In this document: piece by piece, positions 1 to 7,729 of the stretch
How the letters are laid out: each line of letters opens with the position of its first letter
Position numbering within the stretch: the first letter of the stretch is position 1
Assembly: GCF_007004545.3 (NCBI RefSeq)
Contig: NZ_CP045503.2
Span: 62,001 to 126,000 of the forward strand
Length of the DNA: 64,000 nt
Source: Shewanella eurypsychrophilus
GTDB taxonomy: Bacteria > Pseudomonadota > Gammaproteobacteria > Enterobacterales > Shewanellaceae
Direction: 5' to 3'
Translations under genes and position numbers: made by a program
The notes under the pieces: model-generated
Database searches by the model: none
What the model saw: only the letters and a program-made list of their open reading frames with translations
Told to the model about the DNA's origin: nothing

Positions 1-1
1 T

Positions 2-2071
2 CCACTTAATGCATCAGAAAGCGCAGATATTACCAAGGATGGCAGTATTATTTACTTAGAATACGATGTTTCCCCTCTATTATTAGAGGTTAGAAATGGT
101 GTATTTCAAAGTGCTATGCGATCTTGGTTTGTCAGCCTTATTGGCTTATTCATTTTTCTTGTTTTTCTGCATATTTACTTAATTCGTCCACTGAGACTCA
201 TGGCAATAGCTGCCACCGAGGCGATAACACTTTCTGGTGCAGGCAATTCTAAATGGCAAATGAGCCCCGTAAAAGTAGTATTTAGTGAACTAGAAGCGAT
301 AAATAGTCAGCTTATCAACTTCACAGAAAAGTTAGAGCGCAGTGAAAAGCGCCTCAGTGATAGCCAGCAAAGGTGGTTATTCGCAATTGAAGTATCTAGA
401 AATGGTATTTGGGATTGGAACTTCGTAACAGGTGAGGTATTCCTCTCAGATCGATGGAAAGAGATGCTTGGTTACAGCAATGCTGAGCTAGAAAATAGTT
501 TATCTACTTGGAAAGCCCTCTTACACCCTGAAGATAAATCTGATGCACTAGAAACATTAAACCAATACCTAAATAATGAAGTGGATGAATTTGAAAGTGT
601 TCATCGGCTCAAACATAAGCAAGGCCATTATATTTGGGTGTTAGATCGTGGAATGATTGTCGAGTGGGATGATACAGGTAAGGCGACTCGCATGATTGGT
701 ACTCATGCTGATGTTTCTAGTGAGATGCGAAATAAGCAAGTCATTCAGCATCAGGCTAAGCATGATTTACTGACAGATTTACCAAATCGTAGGAGCTTAC
801 TCGAGTCTCTGTATTCATTGAAAGAAAGCTCTCAAGAGACGGCTGCAGCGCTATTTCTTATCGATCTCGATAACTTTAAAATGATTAATGATGCGTTAGG
901 GCATCATCATGGTGATCGCTTGTTAATTCAGGTTGCTGCACGCCTTACTAGCTATTTCTCTTCTAACTCATTGATCGCTAGGCTTGGTACCGATGAGTTT
1001 GTCGTTTTAATAAAGCAGCTTCCTGTAGAGCATCAGGCAGCAAAACGCCGTGTTCATGCATTAGCGAGCCAAGTTCGCCAAATTATTGGTCGCAGCTTCC
1101 ATATAAATAACCAAACTATCAGTATTTCAGCCAGTGTTGGTGCGTGTTTTATTGAAGATCAAGTAGCCATTGAGCCTGAAAAAATTCTTAATCAGGCTGA
1201 TTTAGCTATGCAACGTGTAAAAGAAAAAGGCAGAGATGGTTACCTTCTTTATAGTGAGGGAATGGAAGAATCTGCTCATCATAGTTTGCACATTAAAAGT
1301 GAACTTAGCGAAGCGATAGCATTGAATCAATTATCTCTTGTATATCAACCTATAGTGGATCGTAATGGCAAGGTGGTATGCGCTGAGGCACTTTTACGTT
1401 GGCAGCACCATGAAATGGGCAACATTCCTCCCTCTAAATTTATTCCGCTTGCTGAGGGGAGTAGTTTAATTGAAGAGCTTGGGGACTGGGTCTTACATGA
1501 GTCATGTAATTTCATTAATCAACTTAAGGCTAAACATGTTTCATTAGATGCAGTTGCCATCAATGTCAGTGCTAGACAGTTCAACCAAGGGGAATTTGCT
1601 AGTAGCTTATTGAAGGTTATTAGTGATCTAGGGATAAAGGCAAGTTCAATAGAGTTAGAGCTTACTGAATATGCTCTCCTTAGCAATCTTGATGTAGCTA
1701 AACAAGCGATGGAACAATTAAAAAGGGCGGGTATTTCTATTGCGGTTGATGACTTTGGTACGGGTTATAGTTCGCTCAGTTATCTACAAAGTATTCCGCT
1801 TTCAAGATTAAAGCTTGATGCAACATTCGTGAGCAAGATTGGTGAAAACAACTCATCAAATGCAATTGTAAAAGCGATCATTGATATGGCACATGGCTTG
1901 AATTTACAGATTGTTGCGGAGGGGGTGGAGACTCAAGAACAGTATGATTTCCTGCTAAAAAATCAATGTGATACATTTCAAGGGTATTTGTTTTCACGAC
2001 CACTTAAAGAGGCTGACTTTATTGAATATATTGAACATTCTCAAATTGGCAGCCTAAAGTCTGTGAGTTAA
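2..2071 (+). CDS. Membrane PAS-GGDEF-EAL cyclic-di-GMP protein (5' truncated by window edge)
   Basis: The frame is open to base 2, so the real start lies outside the window; 689 residues are visible. The part before about base 116 looks like the end of a periplasmic sensor. A membrane helix (FVSLIGLFIFLVFLHIYL) follows, then a HAMP-like linker, a PAS domain (around bases 380-730), GGDEF (about 760-1240) and EAL (about 1290-2040). The GGDEF signature reads GTDEF, with the second Gly replaced by Thr. EAL residues look intact: AEALLRW, INVSARQF, ELTEYALL, DDFGTGYSSL, LKLD, VAEGVET and QGYLFSRPL. Phosphodiesterase activity is therefore likely and cyclase activity uncertain. It lies near the lateral flagellar motor genes and a PilZ gene, which suggests but does not prove a role in motility switching. 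Confidence 0.93.
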   Translation, partial: PLNASESADITKDGSIIYLEYDVSPLLLEVRNGVFQSAMRSWFVSLIGLFIFLVFLHIYLIRPLRLMAIAATEAITLSGAGNSKWQMSPVKVVFSELEAINSQLINFTEKLERSEKRLSDSQQRWLFAIEVSRNGIWDWNFVTGEVFLSDRWKEMLGYSNAELENSLSTWKALLHPEDKSDALETLNQYLNNEVDEFESVHRLKHKQGHYIWVLDRGMIVEWDDTGKATRMIGTHADVSSEMRNKQVIQHQAKHDLLTDLPNRRSLLESLYSLKESSQETAAALFLIDLDNFKMINDALGHHHGDRLLIQVAARLTSYFSSNSLIARLGTDEFVVLIKQLPVEHQAAKRRVHALASQVRQIIGRSFHINNQTISISASVGACFIEDQVAIEPEKILNQADLAMQRVKEKGRDGYLLYSEGMEESAHHSLHIKSELSEAIALNQLSLVYQPIVDRNGKVVCAEALLRWQHHEMGNIPPSKFIPLAEGSSLIEELGDWVLHESCNFINQLKAKHVSLDAVAINVSARQFNQGEFASSLLKVISDLGIKASSIELELTEYALLSNLDVAKQAMEQLKRAGISIAVDDFGTGYSSLSYLQSIPLSRLKLDATFVSKIGENNSSNAIVKAIIDMAHGLNLQIVAEGVETQEQYDFLLKNQCDTFQGYLFSRPLKEADFIEYIEHSQIGSLKSVS

Positions 2072-2352
2072 AAGAAGAAGAAAAAAACCATCAAGATGAA
2101 CGAGAAAAGTGCACCAGCAATCACAGGATAAAGAAGATAACTATCTCCAGAACGTCTTGCCCGTCGTAAGCACAAATTCACTAAGATGAGATTAAACACT
2201 GCCAGCATAAGGGAGGCTAATGCACCATGTCGAAAGGTCATATGTTTTATCTCAGTTGAGATATATAACAAGATAAACCAGTCTAGCAGTATGAGGTACA
2301 GAAAGAGCTTTTGTAGACCATCAGGGCCTTTTCTCCGATAGGTGTATGCCAT
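2068..2352 (-). CDS. Small three-helix membrane protein, unknown function
   Basis: The protein has 94 residues when started at the ATG at 2352 (MAYTYRRKGPDG), which has an AGAGG ribosome site six bases upstream. A longer ATG start at 2379 has no such site. Three hydrophobic stretches are visible, separated by a short RH-containing loop and a basic RRARR loop. The extreme C-terminus is a run of Phe encoded by TTC/TTT repeats. Its stop overlaps the stop of the convergent GGDEF-EAL gene by four bases. I do not recognise the family. Confidence 0.6.
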   Translation of the reverse strand: MAYTYRRKGPDGLQKLFLYLILLDWFILLYISTEIKHMTFRHGALASLMLAVFNLILVNLCLRRARRSGDSYLLYPVIAGALFSFILMVFFFFF

Positions 2353-2415
2353 GGAAACCTCTAAAAAGTCGCAGTTCAATCTTGGGTTGATTGAGTTAGA
2401 TACCAGCTGGGGCGT

Positions 2416-2829
2416 TTACATTTTCTTGGTGATAAGGTTGATCATATTGATGATGTCATTTTCATCTTGAGTAACCCATTTTGCGCCAGCGAAGTGAAGT
2501 CTATTGTTAACAGGCCAGCTTCTCGCTACTTCAAGTTTGAGGCGATGGCCTTGAAACACTATGACTATCAATTGACCTATCTCTAGCTGTGTTGCGGATA
2601 ATAGCCCGACTCCTCCGAGTCCTATATTTTTGATATTAGCGACCCCCAGCTTCTGCTTTCGCCACCAATTACCTACAAACAGCTCAACAGTCACACCATC
2701 GCAGGCAAGTGTTAGACACTCATCACTGCTCTCTCTTAGATTAATGCGTAAATATTGTCGATACTCATGGTTCGACTCAGGCTTTTCTTGTTTTTTCTCG
2801 GCTGGAATATACTCTTCAAATTGATTCAT
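2416..2829 (-). CDS. PilZ-domain-like protein at the end of the lafT-lafU unit
   Basis: The protein has 137 residues from the ATG at 2829, which overlaps the lafU stop (ATGA), so translation is probably coupled. An alternative start 12 bases upstream lies inside lafU. The N-terminal third is charged; a beta-rich PilZ-like core follows with R-Q-Y-L-R-I-N-L near the start and NIGLGGVGL in the middle. PilZ proteins usually bind c-di-GMP with RxxxR and (D/N)xSxxG motifs; here the Ser position is Gly, so binding could be weak or lost. Its position beside the stator genes suggests a YcgR-like brake on lateral motors, which is inference. Confidence 0.75.
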   Translation of the reverse strand: MNQFEEYIPAEKKQEKPESNHEYRQYLRINLRESSDECLTLACDGVTVELFVGNWWRKQKLGVANIKNIGLGGVGLLSATQLEIGQLIVIVFQGHRLKLEVARSWPVNNRLHFAGAKWVTQDENDIINMINLITKKM

Positions 2830-3836
2830 TCGTCTGTCCATAGCTCTGGGTAGCGAGTTCGTGGCTGGTTATCAGTAGCAGCCTCTTGTGCCTGGGTTAG
2901 CCTGGAGTCAACCTTTGCTGGCTTACTTGGTAGCCCAGCCATCTCTCTTATTTGAGTTTCAGCTGTGCTGGTTAGTACCAACATCTCAATACGTCTATTC
3001 GCTGCCGCAGCATGGTCATCTGTAATGTAGGGGACTTGATCCGCCATCCCTGTAACTTGAATGACTTGGTTACGTTTGACACCGCCATATTCCAAGACCC
3101 GTCTTGCAAGTAGTGCTCGTTGGCTAGACAGCTCCCAGTTGGTGAATGTCTTTCCTGCGTAAGGTGTTGAATCAGTGTGACCCGATATACTGATCTTATT
3201 CTCAACTTTTCCCAGAAGAGGACCTAAAGCTAGAAGGAGATCTTCGAAGTATGGCTTCATATCAGCGCTGCCTCGGGTAAACATGAACTGGTGAATATTA
3301 TCGTGTACCAGAATTCTGATCCCTTGGGGCACTACTCTTATCTCAACATTGGCACTGAGGTTTACCTGGTCGATAACTTTATTAACTTCTCTGGCTAGAA
3401 ACTCTAGTTGAGATTGAGTTTCAAACTGTCCTGGTACTAATGAGTTAAGTTCAGGCCCTTTGCCCGCCTTAGCGTTATCTTCTCCTGCTGGAATATGGTT
3501 ATGCATTGCAGGCCCTGCTCTATCGACCCCGGTTCCAGTCGCTGGGATAATGGCTTGTTGCAACGCAACTGAGCCTTGAAAATCTATCATCGATGGCGAT
3601 TGAGAAAGATCGAATGGATTAATTGAGCCTGAAGCAAACATATCGCCATTGAGATACTGAACAATCATGGTTCGCTCCTGTTGATCGGCAATTTGCAGGA
3701 TCCATAGCACCATAAAGAGTGCCATCATGGCTAAAGTGAAGTCGGCAAAAGCAACCTTCCATGCGCCACCGTGGCTACCTTTTGACTTGTTCCGCCTGCG
3801 TCTCTTTATAACTATTGGCTCATTATTAATTGCCAT
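2826..3836 (-). CDS. lafU: Lateral flagellar motor protein LafU (MotB family)
   Basis: The stator B subunit has 336 residues. The start at 3836 shares its A with the lafT stop (TAATG) and has GGAG upstream; a longer start inside lafT is unlikely. A basic N-terminus (RRRRNKSKGSHGG) leads into one membrane helix, WKVAFADFTLAMMALFMVLW, whose Asp matches the proton-binding Asp of MotB. The C-terminal OmpA-like domain carries ISGHTDSTPY and the RALLARRVL helix that bind peptidoglycan. The helix sequence resembles proton-type MotB more than sodium-type PomB. It forms the stator complex with LafT. Confidence 0.95.
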   Translation of the reverse strand: MAINNEPIVIKRRRRNKSKGSHGGAWKVAFADFTLAMMALFMVLWILQIADQQERTMIVQYLNGDMFASGSINPFDLSQSPSMIDFQGSVALQQAIIPATGTGVDRAGPAMHNHIPAGEDNAKAGKGPELNSLVPGQFETQSQLEFLAREVNKVIDQVNLSANVEIRVVPQGIRILVHDNIHQFMFTRGSADMKPYFEDLLLALGPLLGKVENKISISGHTDSTPYAGKTFTNWELSSQRALLARRVLEYGGVKRNQVIQVTGMADQVPYITDDHAAAANRRIEMLVLTSTAETQIREMAGLPSKPAKVDSRLTQAQEAATDNQPRTRYPELWTDE

Positions 3837-4693
3837 TAGCTTTTCTGCTCCACCATCCAACGTTCAAGTTCGACAAAGCTAGGTCTGTTCTCACTCTGTA
3901 TCTGCTTTCTTCCTGCATCTATGGCTAGCATAGGAGGTTTACCTTTCGCGAAGGATGTTAAAATTGCGGCAACACAGCGTAATTGGGCTGACTTTCTCTC
4001 GACCAAGTGCTCAAGCGCCTTAGAGATTGGCTCGAACAAGCAATAACAGGCGAAGATACCTATAAAAGTACCCACTAGAGCAGCAGCCACCTTTACGCCA
4101 ATCATAGTGATGGGACCATCAATACTGGACATGGTGATAATAATCCCCATTACCGCAGCAAGAATACCAAATCCAGGCATAGCCTCTGCTACTCTTGCTA
4201 GTGCATGAGAGGGTCTCATACGGTCCTCTTCGATACGGTAGATCTCCTCTTCCAAGATATGTTCAAGGTCATGAGGAGATATTTTTCCAATAGATTGTAA
4301 ACGCAGGTTATCGATTAAAAACTGCAGTACATTTGGGTGATCAAGCACGGTGGGGTACATCAAAAAGAGTGAACTTTCTCTAGGCTTCTCGACATGCTCA
4401 TCGAGTACCTTTAGTCCTTGTGATTGGATCTGACTCATCAACATTCCCATTAAACCAAAAAGTTGTGGGTAGAGCTCAGGATCCTCTTTCTCGATAGAAA
4501 TAAGTTCTTTTAGTTGGCTGGCCATCTCTTCAAGAACAGGCTTAGGGTTAGCGATGATTAAGGCGCCGGTACCTGCGCCAAAGATGATGAGGAACTCAGC
4601 AGGTTGCCATAGAGAGCTAAGGTTGCCACCTGCCCATACATAGCCTCCAAATACTGACAGTAGAATGATAACTAGCCCTAAAATCTTACTCAT
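3836..4693 (-). CDS. lafT: Lateral flagellar motor protein LafT (MotA family)
   Basis: The stator A subunit has 285 residues, typical for MotA/LafT. Four hydrophobic segments are present, two at the N-terminus and two after a large cytoplasmic loop. MotA hallmarks are MPGFGILAAVMGIIITM, GVKVAAALVGTFIGIFACY and the C-terminal RPSFVELERW. The C-terminal part is of the proton-driven MotA type. It is the gene before lafU in the lafBCDEFSTU order known from Vibrio parahaemolyticus. Confidence 0.95.
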   Translation of the reverse strand: MSKILGLVIILLSVFGGYVWAGGNLSSLWQPAEFLIIFGAGTGALIIANPKPVLEEMASQLKELISIEKEDPELYPQLFGLMGMLMSQIQSQGLKVLDEHVEKPRESSLFLMYPTVLDHPNVLQFLIDNLRLQSIGKISPHDLEHILEEEIYRIEEDRMRPSHALARVAEAMPGFGILAAVMGIIITMSSIDGPITMIGVKVAAALVGTFIGIFACYCLFEPISKALEHLVERKSAQLRCVAAILTSFAKGKPPMLAIDAGRKQIQSENRPSFVELERWMVEQKS

Positions 4694-4708
4694 GTTTCCT
4701 TACCTATA

Positions 4709-5431
4709 TTACCTTTCCCACTGTTGGTAGATCTCCTGAAGGTGTTTTACTGCCAGTTTATGTAGTTGGCAGATCCGCGTTTCAGTTAATCCTAGGGTTC
4801 CGGCAATCTCTTTTAAATTGAGTTCATGTTGATAATAAAGCGACAGGATCACCTGTTCTCTTTTGTTTAATTTTGATATTGCCTTCATTAATGTCTGTTT
4901 GGATGAAAATTGTTCAATAGCATTAACGTTATCGGAAAAGTGACTACCTGCACTGAGCATATCGTCCAGGCTTTTCATCGATTCAGATTGAGAGGCATAG
5001 AGGCGGTCTCTATATTGCTCTCTGTTAATCCCCATTGAGTCTGCTACTTCTATATCTGTTGGGTCCCGCCCCAGTTTACGGGTTAGCTTGCGTACCGAGT
5101 CATTAAGCTCATGGGCTTGTTGTCTAACGGGTCTAGGGCGCCAATCTTGTCGTCTTAACTCATCAAGAATAGCGCCTCGGATCCTCTGACCCGCAAATGA
5201 GATAAAGCCATTATCAAACTCGCCAGGATAGCGTCTTGATGACTCCAGCAGTGCCATCATGCCAATCTGTTCCATGTCTTCAATGGCCAATGCTGCTCCG
5301 CAATGACTACGTAGCTGAGATACTGAGCGCTTTACTAATGGAAGGTACTGCCTCATTAATTGACTCTCGCTGAGTCTGTTAGTTGCTTTCTCTTCGAATG
5401 ATTCTTGATATGCGAGCTGGCCAGAGTTCAT
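4709..5431 (-). CDS. lafS: Lateral flagellar sigma factor LafS (sigma-28/FliA type)
   Basis: The protein has 240 residues. Region 2 includes EDMEQIGMMALLESSRRYPGEF and SFAGQRIRGAILDELRRQDW, the FliA signature. Region 3 is ARDPTDIEVAD-like, and region 4 ends in LNLKEIAGTLGLTETRICQLH, the -35-binding helix-turn-helix. In Vibrio, LafS transcribes late lateral genes such as lafA and is held back by FlgM. The partner flgM candidate is at 21718. It lies between lafF and lafT with short gaps. Confidence 0.95.
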   Translation of the reverse strand: MNSGQLAYQESFEEKATNRLSESQLMRQYLPLVKRSVSQLRSHCGAALAIEDMEQIGMMALLESSRRYPGEFDNGFISFAGQRIRGAILDELRRQDWRPRPVRQQAHELNDSVRKLTRKLGRDPTDIEVADSMGINREQYRDRLYASQSESMKSLDDMLSAGSHFSDNVNAIEQFSSKQTLMKAISKLNKREQVILSLYYQHELNLKEIAGTLGLTETRICQLHKLAVKHLQEIYQQWER

Positions 5432-5442
5432 GTCGTTACTTC

Positions 5443-5901
5443 CTACTGTATAACCATGCGGGTAAATAGAACTTCATCGAGTTCTATTTCATACTTGTTC
5501 TCTTTGAGTACGTCAGAAAGTAGTGCTAACGCCTCCAGTTGTAGTCCTTCTAGTTGATTTGAATCATTCAGTTGATCAAAGTGTTTACGAGAAAACATCT
5601 TCATCAGTGAGTTCCTAACTAGGGGATCCGCCTCACTAAGGGTGCTGGTGACATTAGCTGAACGGCTCTTTAGCGCTAGCTCAAGTAATAAGTAGTGGGG
5701 GAATTTGTCACCAGGTACTGAGATAACAAAGCGATCTAACGGATAAAATTTCGCACTATTGTCCTGCTTTTCTTGCGCTATAAACGGACCGCCAATAATG
5801 CTTGGTGATTGCCAACCAATCCAAAATATTGAGACAGTCCAAAGGATAATCAATAGGGAAATTGTCATTTTTTTGCTGGTACTGGTGTTACCAAAAGCCA
5901 T
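5443..5901 (-). CDS. lafF: Lateral FliL-like protein LafF
   Basis: The protein has 152 residues with one N-terminal membrane helix (MTISLLIILWTVSIFWIGW) and a periplasmic FliL-like domain containing FYPLDRFVISVPG and a C-terminal ELDEVLFTRMVIQ. FliL proteins surround the stator and support high-load rotation and swarming. Identification rests on topology, the C-terminal pattern and its place between the FliK-like lafE and lafS. Confidence 0.85.
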   Translation of the reverse strand: MAFGNTSTSKKMTISLLIILWTVSIFWIGWQSPSIIGGPFIAQEKQDNSAKFYPLDRFVISVPGDKFPHYLLLELALKSRSANVTSTLSEADPLVRNSLMKMFSRKHFDQLNDSNQLEGLQLEALALLSDVLKENKYEIELDEVLFTRMVIQ

Positions 5902-5915
5902 GTGAATACTCCTAG

Positions 5916-7046
5916 TTAGGCTAATAGATCAATGTGATTGTTTAGGTGGCTGTCTTGCTGGGGAAGTTCAGGCTCAAGCATCTCTATTTGATGTTCTGCT
6001 ATCTTGGCTGTATGCCGCTCATCTTGCTGTTCGTGCTTCTCACCCTGACCGATATCCAATTCGATCTGCCCGCCATGATCCATGGCTAGCTCTTCTCTGA
6101 GGCGATCGAGCCCCATCAATAACGAATCTCTTACATTGGCATTGGCAGCGTGCATCTGAATATGTAGACGGTCGCCATCGAGGCGAATACTGAGCTCCAC
6201 TTTTCCAAGTGATGGGGGGTCTAGCCTTAGCTCTGCTTGCTTAATTTTCTGGTCGATCTGAAACCTTAATTGCTCCCTTAGCGGAGTTAACATCTCCTGC
6301 GCTTGTTGGGCTAAAGGTGCTGCGGCAGAGACAGAAACAGGCCCCCACTGGCTCACTGCTGCTTGGGTTCTGTTGGCCACCGTTATCGCTAGCGTAGCAG
6401 GGTCACTTTCTGTAATTTGACTGTTTACATTAAGAATTTGACTCATCATCAAGTTAGCTTGAGGGTTTACTTCTCCTTTTAACGAATGACCCACAGAAGA
6501 GATTAATTGATTAGGCGCTGGCTGCGGCTGAGCTGTGAATTGACTTTGCTTAACTGGATGGAAAATACTTTTTTCACCTTGATTAACCAAAGCTTGTTCA
6601 GTGGTCGCATTTGACTGGTTAAGCCGTATGACTTCAGGTACTCCTCTATCGACTGATTTTGCTAGCCTAGCGTCGATGAACTCTGTTGTCTGACTGTAGC
6701 CAGAGGTAAAAGAACGTTCTGAAGTAAGCTGCAAGGGTAAATCTATATTGATAAATCTTTTGGAGTCATTAGCCTTAGATTCAACATCTATGCTCTGATA
6801 CAGGGTGTTCGTTCTGCCTTCAAATCCAGCGTAATCTGGTAGTTTTTCCGCATGTGTCACAAGTGACTGCGGTGTAAAAGGGGAGTTAGCATTTAGCGCT
6901 TGTAACTGTGGCAGGCTTGCCGATGCATAAACAGAGAAGTCACCTTGTTCCGTCGATAACAGATCCTCTACGGCATCTGTAATATTTTTCTCAAGTTTGT
7001 CAGAGTTATTCGCTGTGGTACGTAGGTCTGCCATACTAGATATCAT
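5916..7046 (-). CDS. lafE: Lateral hook-length control protein LafE (FliK family)
   Basis: The protein has 376 residues from the ATG at 7046, which has GGGGAAAG upstream; a GTG at 7058 is possible. The gene overlaps the end of lafD. The long N-terminus is low in recognisable domains and rich in Gln, Asn and Ser. The C-terminal Flg_hook domain has QIDQKIKQAELRLDPPSLG, KVELSIRLDGDRLHIQMHA and RDSLLMGLDRLREEL, which are typical of FliK. The C-terminal tail is His/Glu/Gln-rich. It probably measures hook length and switches export specificity via FlhB. Confidence 0.88.
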   Translation of the reverse strand: MISSMADLRTTANNSDKLEKNITDAVEDLLSTEQGDFSVYASASLPQLQALNANSPFTPQSLVTHAEKLPDYAGFEGRTNTLYQSIDVESKANDSKRFINIDLPLQLTSERSFTSGYSQTTEFIDARLAKSVDRGVPEVIRLNQSNATTEQALVNQGEKSIFHPVKQSQFTAQPQPAPNQLISSVGHSLKGEVNPQANLMMSQILNVNSQITESDPATLAITVANRTQAAVSQWGPVSVSAAAPLAQQAQEMLTPLREQLRFQIDQKIKQAELRLDPPSLGKVELSIRLDGDRLHIQMHAANANVRDSLLMGLDRLREELAMDHGGQIELDIGQGEKHEQQDERHTAKIAEHQIEMLEPELPQQDSHLNNHIDLLA

Positions 7047-7362
7047 CACTTTCCCCACTGAGACTGGTTAGCTGATAAGCAGCAAGACCATCCTGCTGGT
7101 TTTGGAATTGCTTCATCTCGATTTCCAATTTATCTTTGTCCTGCTTAAGTTGTGCTAAGACCAAAGAATGGGTCTTTGCCAAAGCTTGCCTAGCATTGAA
7201 CTGAGATTTACTCTTGGCTTTCCCTTCACGGGTTAGCGCGCTAATCATCAGTTCATTGACCTTGATAACCTTGTCCCAATCCTTTGATTGAGCGTGTTTT
7301 AACAGGGCATGTTCAAATTGCCCCCACTGCTCAATTGAGATTTGCCCAACCTGCTCTGACAT
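7036..7362 (-). CDS. lafD: Lateral FliT-like chaperone LafD
   Basis: The protein has 108 residues and is all helical by appearance, with a long coiled segment (LAQLKQDKDKLEIEMKQFQN). It starts 32 bases inside the end of lafC. FliT-type proteins chaperone the cap protein FliD; the position after the FliS-like lafC matches lafD in Vibrio. Sequence similarity within this family is low, so the call leans on gene order. Confidence 0.75.
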   Translation of the reverse strand: MSEQVGQISIEQWGQFEHALLKHAQSKDWDKVIKVNELMISALTREGKAKSKSQFNARQALAKTHSLVLAQLKQDKDKLEIEMKQFQNQQDGLAAYQLTSLSGESDDI

Positions 7363-7711
7363 TACTAATTACCTGTATAATGGGATCTAAACTATCTGGG
7401 TTATTCTCGACGCTAGCAGAGACAAGTTGTCTGCTACAGTAGTCATAAAGGCGGTTAAGGCTAGTTGCCACCTCACCGCCATTTTCAAGGTCTAGCATTG
7501 AGTCGAGCCCATGTACTATGTTGAGGCACTTATTGACACTCTTGCCCTTGTCCTCAAAGCTTTTACGCTCCATAAACCCTCGGGTTCGCTCTATCTCCTC
7601 AAGTAGGCCATCGAGTAACATGCGCACCATCTCATGAGGATTTGCCGCTGCTGCTCTGGCATCTAAGGTTGTCTGTTTATAAGCGCTAAAGGGATCATGC
7701 TCATTCAACAT
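7331..7711 (-). CDS. lafC: Lateral flagellin chaperone LafC (FliS family)
   Basis: The protein has 126 residues with the FliS pattern: YKQTTLDARAAAANPHEMVRMLLDGLLEEIERTRGF near the N-terminus (shown here in part by YKQTTLDARAA and HEMVRMLLDGL) and LNRLYDYCSRQL toward the end. FliS binds the flagellin C-terminus and stops it polymerising in the cytoplasm. The gene follows lafB by about 18 bases. Confidence 0.92.
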   Translation of the reverse strand: MLNEHDPFSAYKQTTLDARAAAANPHEMVRMLLDGLLEEIERTRGFMERKSFEDKGKSVNKCLNIVHGLDSMLDLENGGEVATSLNRLYDYCSRQLVSASVENNPDSLDPIIQVISNVRAGWANLN

Positions 7712-7729
7712 AGTGTTAGGTTTCCTTTG

